Assembly: GCA_022446795.1 (NCBI GenBank)
Contig: JAKVBX010000003.1
Span: 113,056-177,055, forward strand
DNA length: 64,000 nt
Reading direction: 5' to 3'
Source of the DNA: Phycisphaerales bacterium
GTDB lineage: Bacteria; Planctomycetota; Phycisphaerae; Phycisphaerales; SM1A02
Shown here: positions 36,256-47,301 of the stretch, one piece after another
Layout of the letters: the number at the start of each line of letters is the position of its first letter
How positions within the stretch are numbered: position 1 is the stretch's first letter
Program-made: the position numbers and the translations under genes
The notes under the pieces: model-generated
Database searches by the model: none
What the model was told of the DNA's origin: nothing
Seen by the model: only the letters and a program-made list of their open reading frames with translations

Positions 36256-38755
36256 CGCTCATCTCCACCTGGGCTGCCTCAGCCGCGTCCTCTCCGACGA
36301 TCTCGGAATAGAGGCCGGGGACCTCGACGGCACGCTCTTCACCGAGCATGAGCATCATCCGGGTCCGGGTCCGGTTGTTGAGTTCACCGCGACCGTACTG
36401 GAGCTGCTCGGACTTCATCCACGAATCCATCATGCCCCCGTCCGGCGGCCAGGAGAAGTTGGCCGTTGACTGCGTCTTGGCGAGCGTGAGCATCTGGTCC
36501 GTGTAGTCACGGTACTGGCTGCGATGGTCCAGGATCAGGGCCTCGACTGACTGGCGTTCCGCCGGGGTCAGCGACTGCAGTTGCAGAACCTCCTCGAAGG
36601 TCTTGTCAAGCGAGTTGGAATCGCGGAAGACAGAGGGATACGCGGCCTTGTCATAGTCTTCACGCAGTGGCCATCCAGCATCCTCTGGCAGTGCTTCAGC
36701 CAACTTGTTCATCACCTCACGATTGGCTTCGATGAGGCGGACCGCGGTGTCGTTGAGTTCCTCGCGACGCTTCTGGCGGAGTTCCTCCATCTTGGAGCGA
36801 ACCTCTTCCTCGTACTCCTCGCCGGACCACAGCCGCTGCTGGATGCTCTGGACCTTCTCCATCTGCTCCTCGAGCAGCTCGATATTCCCGACAACGACCT
36901 CCTCGTAGTCCTTGAGAAGGTCCACGACCTTGCCGCGGGTCTCCACGTCGATCGAAGCAGGATCGGAGGCCAGCACGAGGGCCCCCACGTCGATGAACGA
37001 CTCCGGACGCTGTCGGAGTACCCAGTCGCCCTGCTGCTGTCCCACGCGGGTCCGGGCCCGCTCCTGGGCACGGCGAATGGTCGCGACAATCTCCGGATCG
37101 ACACCCTCGGGCATCGAGATGGCGAACTCCTCGAAGAACTGGTTCTCCCGCTCGCCAAGCTTCACCTTGTAGACATCCGTCACCTCGACTCGCGCATCGC
37201 GACGCTTGAGCCACTGGCGACCGCCCTCCTCGGACTCGATCGACTCGTACCGCGCTTCCAGGTCCTGGTCATAGGACTTGGCCATCGCCTCGTAGTCGGA
37301 CATGTAGCCCTCGTGCAGGATCTCGATGAGCGGCTGCTCCGACTCGGGAACACCCACCCAGAGGGAGAACTGGATCACCTGATCCTTCGACATCGGAGGA
37401 ATCGGGAAGTCGCTGCTTCGCTGCCATCGTGAACTCCCGGAACTGGAGCCACCCCGGCCGGTACGACCACCGCCCCGTCGAGACCATCGAGAGCCCCGGT
37501 CTTCCTCCTTGGATTCCGCTGAATTGGCGGCTTCCAACTGTTCCTCGGTCAGCAGTTGCTCGACCTGCTCCGTCGCCGACTCGGCCATCTTGGTGACTCG
37601 CTCACGGTAGCGATCGATGGCCTCCTGGTACTTGTTCAGTGACTCATCCTCGAACTCGTCGATCGTCCGGTAGGCCCGCTTCTTCTCGTAGGCCTTGGCC
37701 ATCTTGCCGGAGACGGACTGGAACTCCATGTTGAGCCCGTCGAGAATCTGCGCCATCTGTTCCTGGCGTTCCGGGCTGATGGACGGGAGGTCCATGGCTC
37801 GCTTGATGAAGGCGCGAGCCTTGAAGACATCATTGCCTGAACCCCTGTAGACGTCGCGGAAGTACCGCTCCTGGAAATCCAGCGCCTTGTCCGGCGGAAG
37901 CACGGGGTAGATGCGCTCGTAGGTGTCCCAGTTCAATTCACTGATCTTGGCCGACGCTTCCTGGAGCGGAACGGACTGCTGGTCGAAGATGGCCTTGAGA
38001 TCGTTCTGCCGTTCCTCGTCGGCGAAGAACGTCATCATCTCCATCATCTCCATGTCCCGCACGCCCATCCGATCGACCTCGTCGAGCAGCATGTCGACAC
38101 CCTCGAGCATCCGGTCCTGGAGCCGGTCACAGAGCCGCCCCAGATTCCGCTCGTATCCCAGCATGGGAACGTGAACGGCCTCGGTTTCCAGCGCTGTCAG
38201 GTCCAGGCGTTCCACCATGCTGTGCAGGTCGGCGCCGGCGCCCCGGTTGAAGTTCTCGACGAACCGAAGATGGATCGTGCGGTAGGCCTCTGCCTTGCGG
38301 CGACCACGAACCCGTTCGAGTGCCGGCAGCTGGTCCTCGTGCAGGAGCCCCTGGACCTGGTTGAAGAACTGGTTGTCGATGCGTTCAAAGGCGTCCCAGA
38401 CATTGACGGCGGCATCGATGACCGCCTCGATCTCCTTCCGGGGCGGAATCTCGAAGTTCCGGCCGCCCATGAAGTTCATGTTTCGGGACATCGAGATTCC
38501 CTGGTCGACCAGCTCCTTCAGCTCGCCCTCCTGGAGCTCATTGAACTGACGGCCATAGGTCTCATGAATGGTCAGCATGGCCTCGGCCTGGCTGGGAGAG
38601 AGCTGCAGTTCCTCCTGCATTGGGCGGAGGTCCTGGACCGAGATCGGCTGGACGAAGAAGGGATACCGCTGGGCCTGGGCAACACCCGGTGTCAACAGCA
38701 GGCTGGACACACCGAGGATCAACAGGGCCATGAGCGACTGGACTCGAGGAAGCAT
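36248..38755 (-). CDS. Large exported helical protein, unknown function
   Basis: An 835-residue protein with a signal peptide (MLPRVQSLMALLILGVSSLLL to VAQA). It is rich in Glu, Arg and Gln and looks almost wholly alpha-helical. Several segments recall LTxxQ/Spy-type helices, such as LSPSQAEAMLTIHETYGRQF and LTPAERQSVEALILDHRSQY, so it may be a periplasmic chaperone-like or stress protein with repeated units. A short Gly/Ser/Arg-rich spacer interrupts it (about 430-460, SRWSRRGGGRTGRGGSSSG). The start at 38755 follows GGAG 8 bases upstream; the frame is open to 38803. It heads the seven-gene chain. Confidence 0.7.
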   Translation of the reverse strand: MLPRVQSLMALLILGVSSLLLTPGVAQAQRYPFFVQPISVQDLRPMQEELQLSPSQAEAMLTIHETYGRQFNELQEGELKELVDQGISMSRNMNFMGGRNFEIPPRKEIEAVIDAAVNVWDAFERIDNQFFNQVQGLLHEDQLPALERVRGRRKAEAYRTIHLRFVENFNRGAGADLHSMVERLDLTALETEAVHVPMLGYERNLGRLCDRLQDRMLEGVDMLLDEVDRMGVRDMEMMEMMTFFADEERQNDLKAIFDQQSVPLQEASAKISELNWDTYERIYPVLPPDKALDFQERYFRDVYRGSGNDVFKARAFIKRAMDLPSISPERQEQMAQILDGLNMEFQSVSGKMAKAYEKKRAYRTIDEFEDESLNKYQEAIDRYRERVTKMAESATEQVEQLLTEEQLEAANSAESKEEDRGSRWSRRGGGRTGRGGSSSGSSRWQRSSDFPIPPMSKDQVIQFSLWVGVPESEQPLIEILHEGYMSDYEAMAKSYDQDLEARYESIESEEGGRQWLKRRDARVEVTDVYKVKLGERENQFFEEFAISMPEGVDPEIVATIRRAQERARTRVGQQQGDWVLRQRPESFIDVGALVLASDPASIDVETRGKVVDLLKDYEEVVVGNIELLEEQMEKVQSIQQRLWSGEEYEEEVRSKMEELRQKRREELNDTAVRLIEANREVMNKLAEALPEDAGWPLREDYDKAAYPSVFRDSNSLDKTFEEVLQLQSLTPAERQSVEALILDHRSQYRDYTDQMLTLAKTQSTANFSWPPDGGMMDSWMKSEQLQYGRGELNNRTRTRMMLMLGEERAVEVPGLYSEIVGEDAAEAAQVEMSVE

Positions 38756-38865
38756 CGTCAATCTCCATTCAGAGGCTGGGGCAAGGGTTCTCTGGCCCCC
38801 CATGATAGCCCCCTATCCGCAGGACTCCATGGGGCCATTACACAATCCCCCGCATGGCCACGTGC

Positions 38866-38903
38866 GAAAAAGAAGGGGCGGAATCAACGGATTCCGCCCC
38901 TTC
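38866..38903 (-). terminator. Terminator of the B12-binding protein gene
   Basis: A 13-bp perfect stem (GAAGGGGCGGAAT/ATTCCGCCCCTTC) with a 6-base loop; on the minus strand it is followed by TTTTTC. It separates the gene starting at 39635 from the seven-gene chain. Confidence 0.8.
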
Positions 38904-38930
38904 GGGTCCAAATAGCGTTCGAGATGGCGA

Positions 38931-39635
38931 TCAGGCGGCCAGGGCGTCTCCCCGGCGGCGGCCCACGGTCCGCTGTTCGGGCGTCGCCCGCCGGTCCGCC
39001 TGGGACTCCAGCGAGGCGATCAGCTCGCGGGGCGTCCGGGCCCAGACATCCGCACCGATTTCCTCGGCCAGTCCCTCGGCTCGATTGAAGACGCCGCCAC
39101 CGACGGCAATCTGCATGTTGGGGCAGGCACCGATATCACGGACCGTATCGATCAGGATCCGGATATTCGGTGCGTCGGCCGCTGCGGAGGAGAAGAGCAG
39201 CAGGACGTCCGGCGTGCGGGAATTGACCTCTTCCATGATCTCATCCCAGCTGACGCCACCACCGCCGAATGAGACGCTGTAGCCGTCCGCCTCGGCCAGG
39301 TCCGCCACCATCTGGGCCGCCAGGTCATCGACCTCGGTCGCACCACAGAAGAGCATCACGCTTCGACCGCGAGCCTCCTTCTGCGTATAGCCCGCCTGGG
39401 CCTGATCAACGAGGCTTCGAAGGAGCCGTGTCGCGTAGTGGTGAGCCAGGCTCGCCATCTTGTCCTCGCGATACAGCGTGTTGATCATGTCCAACAGCGG
39501 CCAGTAGCACTCGTGCGTGATGTCCTCGGGGCAGGCGCCCATCTCGAGGTACTCGTTGATGATGGACCGGGCACCCATTCGATCACCCGTCACCAGCATC
39601 GGAAACAGTCTTTCCTTCATCGCTTCGCTGTTCAC
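38931..39635 (-). CDS. Cobalamin-binding-domain protein without the usual His ligand
   Basis: A 234-residue protein with the two-part build of MetH/CarH-like B12 modules. A helical cap domain (about 1-85) includes REDKMASLAHHYATRLLRSL, and a Rossmann B12-binding domain (about 95-215) includes LAEADGYSVSFGGGGV and IAVGGGVFNRAEGLAEEIGADVWA. The cobalt-coordinating D-x-H-x-x-G motif is expected just after the first strand, but the sequence there is ATEVDDLAAQ, without His. No DNA-binding or enzyme domain is attached, so it is likely a sensor or regulator. The GTG at 39635 follows AAGGAG; the frame is open to an ATG at 39656. It stands alone between two terminator-like hairpins. Confidence 0.75.
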   Translation of the reverse strand: MNSEAMKERLFPMLVTGDRMGARSIINEYLEMGACPEDITHECYWPLLDMINTLYREDKMASLAHHYATRLLRSLVDQAQAGYTQKEARGRSVMLFCGATEVDDLAAQMVADLAEADGYSVSFGGGGVSWDEIMEEVNSRTPDVLLLFSSAAADAPNIRILIDTVRDIGACPNMQIAVGGGVFNRAEGLAEEIGADVWARTPRELIASLESQADRRATPEQRTVGRRRGDALAA

Positions 39636-39843
39636 CTTTTCGCTCCTTACGCCCACTGGCGTCTAGTCCAGGTTCCCTGTCCGCGGGCCGTCTCGCCGGG
39701 GCCCCTAGCCACCGGTGCCCTCGTCGCGGCAACCGCGTCCAAGGGTGACAATCGAGTGCATGGGCGTTCATGCTGGACAAAGTGGGAAACAGACCGCGAA
39801 AGGCCGTTACCGGACCCGAAACGCGCAGGTTTTGCGGGCTGGA

Positions 39844-39883
39844 CAGGGGGCCCAGTGCCCTTCTCCGCGGTCTCGGCCCCCTG
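39844..39883 (-). terminator. Possible stem-loop at the end of asnS
   Basis: CAGGGGGCC (39844-39852) pairs with GGCCCCCTG (39875-39883) just past the asnS stop. There is no T run, so it could be a weak terminator or an mRNA 3' end hairpin. Confidence 0.35.
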
Positions 39884-39889
39884 GTGAGC

Positions 39890-41314
<1,425 letters not shown>

Positions 41315-41504
41315 GGTGCTGCTCCTCGTCCTGGCGGTGCTGCCAGAGCCGCGGAGTATCTCCCCCAGGCCCCCGACCGGCAAGGGTCTCTCCGCCAATA
41401 TGGCAGGCCCCGGGTGGCCTCACGAGGGTCACTGACAGCAACCGGCGGGCGAACCAGCCTTGGAGGGTCCCCAGGGGCGGTGGCCAGGTGAGGCCGGAGG
41501 CACG

Positions 41505-42077
41505 ATGCTTGCCACACCAAAACCGTCTTCAAGACGGACAGGAAACGGATCAGGAATGATGTCTCGCGGCTGGAACACGATCGAAGGGATCGACAGCCTC
41601 GGCTCGAGCCCCGCTCGCCCGAGGCTCAATCTCCTTTTGACCTATGGCGGCTGGCGGGACATGCCCGCCGTGCTGCAACTGCCCAGGCTGCTGGCCCCGA
41701 TGGGCATTCGGGCCATGCAGGCCGAGACGGGTGACGAGGCCGCCCGGATCATCGATCGTGAGTCCGTCCACATCGCCGTCGTGGACCTGGAAATCCCGCT
41801 GGACTCCAAGCCGACGCACGCCTCGCCCCGCACCGGTGGACCACGGCTGCTGCAGTTGCTCAAGCGGCTCGAGACGCCGCCCCCGACGATCGTCGTCAAG
41901 CCGCGACAGGGCTCGACCCGCGATCACGCTCGCAGCCTGTCGCAATCGCTGCGTGAAGGTGCCTTCGCGGTACTTGATCGCCCCCTGGAACTGGAATCAC
42001 TGCTGGAAGTGCTCCGACGAGTGCTTCGCCGGCATTACCGAGACGGCTGGCCCACCCCGGGTCAGCCCACCACGTGA
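41505..42077 (+). CDS. Receiver-like protein upstream of groES
   Basis: A 190-residue protein whose last about 150 residues follow the CheY/receiver pattern: LLLTYGGWRDMPAVL, then AVVDLEIPL with a possible phospho-Asp, TIVVKPRQG, and FAVLDRPLELESLLEVLRRVL, a K/R-P-type end. The usual D-D pair at the first strand is not clear, so phosphorylation is uncertain. The ATG at 41505 is selected by GGAGG 4 bases upstream. It lies 71 bases before groES in the same direction and may share its transcript or regulate it. Confidence 0.6.
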   Translation: MLATPKPSSRRTGNGSGMMSRGWNTIEGIDSLGSSPARPRLNLLLTYGGWRDMPAVLQLPRLLAPMGIRAMQAETGDEAARIIDRESVHIAVVDLEIPLDSKPTHASPRTGGPRLLQLLKRLETPPPTIVVKPRQGSTRDHARSLSQSLREGAFAVLDRPLELESLLEVLRRVLRRHYRDGWPTPGQPTT

Positions 42078-42148
42078 GAGTAGAGACCATGACCCGTGAC
42101 TCCCACCCGGGGTGATCGCGGAGAGAAGGAAACAGGAGGAACCACGCC

Positions 42149-42442
42149 ATGAAGGTCAAACCACTGGGTGACAAGTTGATCGTGAAGCGGTCCGAGGCCG
42201 CCGACCGAACCGAGTCCGGGATCTACCTGCCCGAGTCCGCGAAGGACAAGCCCCGTGAGGGCAAGATCGTTGCCGTCGGCAACGGCAACCTCAACCGGGA
42301 AACCGGTGAGTACCTTCCCTTCACCGTCAAGAAGGGCGACCGCGTGATCTTCTCCTCGTACGCCGGTACCGAGATCAAGATCGACGGTGCGGACTATCTC
42401 ATCATGACCGAGGACGACATCCTCGGCACCATCGATGGCTGA
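42149..42442 (+). CDS. groES: Co-chaperonin GroES
   Basis: The 10-kDa lid of the GroEL folding chamber, 97 residues, full length. It starts MKVKPLGDKLIVKRSE and has the mobile loop around residues 16-33 (AADRTESGIYLPESAKDK), GDRVIFSSYAGTEIKIDG and the C-terminal DDILGTI. A good ribosome-binding site (ACAGGAGGA) precedes it. No CIRCE operator is seen between 42078 and 42148. Confidence 0.97.
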   Translation: MKVKPLGDKLIVKRSEAADRTESGIYLPESAKDKPREGKIVAVGNGNLNRETGEYLPFTVKKGDRVIFSSYAGTEIKIDGADYLIMTEDDILGTIDG

Positions 42443-42473
42443 CTGACGTTGACGCCACAGGAGAACAGGTGAC

Positions 42474-42701
42474 ATGGAACGTGGACCGATCATGCGAGTG
42501 CTGAAGGAGATGAAGGGCACTGCCCTGGAACTCGATCTCGTGCTCCAGGGACAGGCGAAGGCCATGGAGATTCGCAATGTCCAGGATGTCACGGAGCTTC
42601 ACAGCGCCAATGGCATCGAGATCACCACGCTCCAGAATCACATCTGGCTCGACGCGAGCCATGTCTCCGCGATGTGGCAAACCAGGGACGACGGCCGCTG
42701 A
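42474..42701 (+). CDS. Small conserved-looking protein between groES and groEL, unknown
   Basis: A 75-residue soluble protein (MERGPIMRVLKEMKGTALEL) with its own AGGAGAACAGG ribosome-binding sequence just upstream, 31 bases after groES and about 95 before groEL. Codon use is like its neighbours. I recognise no family, and most groESL operons have no gene here. Sequence of the type HSANGIEITTLQNHIWLDASH suggests a small alpha/beta fold. It could be a chaperonin accessory factor, but this rests only on position. Confidence 0.6.
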   Translation: MERGPIMRVLKEMKGTALELDLVLQGQAKAMEIRNVQDVTELHSANGIEITTLQNHIWLDASHVSAMWQTRDDGR

Positions 42702-42758
42702 GGCGCGTCCGGAGCATTCCCGGCGTCCCGGATGGGCCGCCACGACCAACGGATTCGC

Positions 42759-42774
42759 CGCGGCCCAGGCCGCG
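42759..42774 (+). other. Hairpin ahead of groEL
   Basis: CGCGGCC/GGCCGCG separated by CA (42759-42774), 21 bases before the groEL start. It may be an mRNA processing or stability element. No U tract follows, so it is not a standard terminator. Confidence 0.35.
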
Positions 42775-42795
42775 TGTTAAGGAAGGAAAAGAACA

Positions 42796-44427
<1,632 letters not shown>

Positions 44428-44456
44428 GCCATGCCATCCGATCCATGATTCCAGGC

Positions 44457-44492
44457 GAGGCCGCGTTCCCGGAACGCGGCCTCGTTTCCTTT
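44457..44492 (+). terminator. Terminator after groEL
   Basis: A 12-bp stem (GAGGCCGCGTTC/GAACGCGGCCTC) with a 3-base loop is followed by a T-rich stretch (GTTTCCTTT). Confidence 0.75.
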
Positions 44493-44526
44493 CCCGGGAA
44501 ACCCGTCACTCGACGACGGTCCCCGG

Positions 44527-44532
44527 TACAGT
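44527..44532 (+). promoter_or_regulatory. Candidate -10 element for RNase D
   Basis: TACAGT lies 13 bases before the ATG at 44546, right after the groEL terminator. Confidence 0.35.
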
Positions 44533-44545
44533 GCGGCCCAGCCCC

Positions 44546-45844
44546 ATGGCATCCAGCAAGCGGTCATCCAGAGGACGCAGCCGAACGCGGCATCGCGACC
44601 GGCAGCACCAGGCGTCCCATGACGAGGGCAACGGACCAGGTCCGGTGCCCGACCTGCCGATGGTGCCCAAGGAGACCCCCCCGCCGATCACGACTCCAGA
44701 GGCCCTCGACGCGGTCCTGGACCACATTCGGTCGGAAGGGACATTCGCCTACGACACCGAGTTCATCGGCGAAGAGACCTACTTCCCCCAGTTGTGCCTC
44801 ATCCAGTTGGGAACGAGCCAGCAGGTCCACCTCGTTGATCCCATGGCGATCACGGATCTCACTCCCCTGTGGGAACTGATCATCGACCCGGACATCCTGA
44901 CGCTGGTTCATGCCGGCCACCAGGACCTGGAACCCATCTACCGGATCATGAACACGCCAGCAGCGAACGTGATCGATACGCAGATCGCCGCCGGACTCGT
45001 GGGCATGCCCTACCCGTGTTCACTGAATCGACTGATCCTGACCGAAACCGGTGCCGAATCAGGCAAGGGCATGACCTTCACCCGGTGGGACAATCGACCA
45101 CTCTCGGAGATGCAGTGCCGGTACGCCGCCGACGATGTGCGTTACCTCCCACTCGTCTGGTCGCAACTGGAGAAGAAACTCACGGAGAACGGTCATCTCG
45201 ATTGGGTTCGCGAGGAATGCCAGGGACTGTGCGAACCGGCTTCCTATCGCCCGGACTTCGAGGCGCAATCCAATCGACTCCAACGCAATCGAACCATGCG
45301 CACGGTCCAGCGGGCCATGCTCTACCGCCTGCTGGTCGCCAGGGACGAATCCGCTCGTGAATCCAATGTTCCACCGCGGACGCTGATGGCCGATGAAGTC
45401 GTGATGGGCCTGCTCAAGCGCAAGCCAGCGAACATCGATGACCTGGCGGCCATGCCCGGGATGCCTCGTCCCGTTGCCCGCCGGTACGGAGAGCGGTTCG
45501 TGGAGGCCATCCAGTCCGACGAGATGCCCAAGCTGAGTGGTCCCAAGACCCGCCTGGCCGAGGAGACCGTCGAACAACGCGTCACCATCGACAGCCTGTG
45601 GGCCGCCATCACGGCGGCCTCACTGGCGGGCGACATCTCACCGGCCCTGCTGTCCTCCCGAAGCCACATTGCCGCCTGGTACCTGCGACAACCAGCAGGG
45701 GCCCCGCTGACCCCGCCTGAGCTACCCGGCTGGCGGGGACAGTTCATGCAGGATTCACTGGGCGACTTCCTGGCCGGGGAACGTACACTGGACCTGTCGT
45801 GGCACCAGGGCCGGCTGAGCAGACCGGACCGTGCGACGGAGTGA
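44546..45844 (+). CDS. rnd: Ribonuclease D
   Basis: 3'-5' exoribonuclease that trims tRNA and other RNA ends. The 432-residue protein has a DnaQ-like DEDDy domain: YDTEFIGEETYFPQL (Asp and Glu), HAGHQDLEPIY, and YAADDVRYLPLVW with the catalytic Tyr/Asp pair. An HRDC domain follows (about 250-330, ADEVVMGLLKRKPANIDDLAAM). The first about 38 residues (MASSKRSSRGRSRTRHR) are basic and not typical; the ATG at 44660 (MVPKETPPPITTPEALDAVL) is an alternative start. It is followed at 20 bases by ruvB, probably in one operon. Confidence 0.88.
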   Translation: MASSKRSSRGRSRTRHRDRQHQASHDEGNGPGPVPDLPMVPKETPPPITTPEALDAVLDHIRSEGTFAYDTEFIGEETYFPQLCLIQLGTSQQVHLVDPMAITDLTPLWELIIDPDILTLVHAGHQDLEPIYRIMNTPAANVIDTQIAAGLVGMPYPCSLNRLILTETGAESGKGMTFTRWDNRPLSEMQCRYAADDVRYLPLVWSQLEKKLTENGHLDWVREECQGLCEPASYRPDFEAQSNRLQRNRTMRTVQRAMLYRLLVARDESARESNVPPRTLMADEVVMGLLKRKPANIDDLAAMPGMPRPVARRYGERFVEAIQSDEMPKLSGPKTRLAEETVEQRVTIDSLWAAITAASLAGDISPALLSSRSHIAAWYLRQPAGAPLTPPELPGWRGQFMQDSLGDFLAGERTLDLSWHQGRLSRPDRATE

Positions 45845-45863
45845 CCGCCGGCAAGGATGGCCC

Positions 45864-46907
45864 ATGGCGAAGGACCGCATCATCACCCGTGACTCGCACC
45901 CGCTCGATGCCCCGGTCGAAGCCGAGGCCGCACGAGCCCTTCGTCCCCAGTGCATGGATGACTATGTCGGCCAGCCCCAGTTGCGGGCCCGGCTGGGGAT
46001 TGCCCTCGATGCCGTCAAGCAACGCAAGGAACCCATGGAGCACATCCTGCTTCACGGTCCGCCGGGTCTTGGCAAGACGACCCTGGCCCACATCATCGCC
46101 AAGGAGATGGGCACGCGAGCCTACGTCACGTCGGGGCCGGCATTGACCAAGGGCGGCGACCTGGTCGGCACGCTCACGCGGATGCAACCCGGTGACATCC
46201 TCTTCATTGACGAGATTCACCGCCTGCCCGCCGCCGTCGAGGAGTACGTCTACCCGGCGATGGAAGACTTCAAGATCGACTTCACGCTCGATGCCGGTGT
46301 TCATGCCAAGGTGATCACCTATCACCTCAAGCCCTTCACACTCATCGGTGCCACTACTCGCGCCGGCCTTCTCACGGGCGCCCTGCGCAGCCGCTTCGGT
46401 CTGACGCATCGCGTGGACTACTACGAGCACGAGGAACTGGTCGAGATCCTCCATCGGGCGCTGGCCCGACTGGGAATCGATGGTGTCCCAACCGATGCCG
46501 TCAACGAGATTGCCAAGCGTAGTCGTGGCACGCCCCGGATCGGATTGCGGCTCATGCGGCGGGCGCGTGACTTTGCGCAGGTCAAGCGCGACGGTCGACT
46601 CGATGTCGAGGTCGTCGCGGAAGCCCTGGCCCTGGAGGGCGTTGACGACCAGGGACTCGATGCCCTGGACCGGCTCTACCTCTCGACGCTGATCAGCACC
46701 TACGAGGGTGGCCCTGCGGGACTGGAGGCGATCGCCGCAACGATGGGCGAAGACCCGGGGACGCTCGAGGATGTCGTCGAGCCCTACCTGCTGCAGATCG
46801 GTTTCCTGGCACGCACGCGGCAAGGTCGACAGGTCACGCCTGCCGGGCGTGACTGGCTGGGGGCACCACCGCCCACGGGCACGGACCGCTCGCTCTTTTC
46901 GGGCTGA
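45864..46907 (+). CDS. ruvB: Holliday junction branch-migration ATPase RuvB
   Basis: Hexameric AAA+ motor that drives branch migration with RuvA. The 347-residue protein has a RuvB leader (LRPQCMDDYVGQPQLRARL), Walker A GPPGLGKTT, Walker B LFIDEIHRL, sensor 1 in LIGATTRAGLL, arginine finger LRSRFG, and winged-helix C-terminus (YLLQIGFLARTRQGRQVT). The ATG at 45864 follows AAGGATGG; the frame is open to 45831. ruvA and ruvC are not beside it. Confidence 0.97.
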   Translation: MAKDRIITRDSHPLDAPVEAEAARALRPQCMDDYVGQPQLRARLGIALDAVKQRKEPMEHILLHGPPGLGKTTLAHIIAKEMGTRAYVTSGPALTKGGDLVGTLTRMQPGDILFIDEIHRLPAAVEEYVYPAMEDFKIDFTLDAGVHAKVITYHLKPFTLIGATTRAGLLTGALRSRFGLTHRVDYYEHEELVEILHRALARLGIDGVPTDAVNEIAKRSRGTPRIGLRLMRRARDFAQVKRDGRLDVEVVAEALALEGVDDQGLDALDRLYLSTLISTYEGGPAGLEAIAATMGEDPGTLEDVVEPYLLQIGFLARTRQGRQVTPAGRDWLGAPPPTGTDRSLFSG

Positions 46908-47301
46908 CCGGGTCAACCGACGTACGAACTCCGACGAATTACCGCATCAATCCGGGGAACGACCTCTTGATCGCGGATGCTGTTGTTGGCCAGAGGAAGT
47001 CCGAGACACGTGATCTCGGCCTTCCAGTTCCCCGGCAGGCTTCTGGCCGCATGTCTTCGGCCTGCCACGATCAACAGGACACTCTTCACCGAGCGTCCAC
47101 CTGATCGCGCCGACGCCTCGTGCGGAGAGGCCGCTACGGCGGTTCCGGGCTTGTCCCGGAGGTGAGGGACATCGTGCTGGAGAGAGAGGCTCGACACGGA
47201 GCCTGACATGGTCGCGCGCGCCCCAGGACGGACACTTTCGGCATCTCGAAGAGCCTGTCGAACCAGCGGAACACCTGTGTTCCGCATGAAGGGACCGTCA
47301 C
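46908..47301. other. Non-coding region before the first prepilin-like gene
   Basis: About 390 bases with no supported gene. Holds the first copy of a structured sequence block (46987-47104) that recurs before the second prepilin-like gene. Confidence 0.6.
46987..47104 (+). ncRNA. Candidate structured 5' leader RNA, copy 1
   Basis: Three predicted hairpins. First: GGAAG..CGAGA / TCTCG..CTTCC (46995-47025). Second: GGCAGGC/GCCTGCC (47034-47040 with 47060-47066), with an alternative inner pairing GGCCG/CGGCC. Third: GGACaCTC/GAGcGTCC (47077-47098) with one A-C mismatch. The second and third are kept in copy 2 (48895-49000). It lies about 200 bases before the prepilin-like start, on the same strand, so probably in its leader. 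Function unknown. Confidence 0.45.

Noticed and set aside
42078-42148. CIRCE operator before groES
   Set aside because: No TTAGCACTC-N9-GAGTGCTAA or similar inverted repeat is present.
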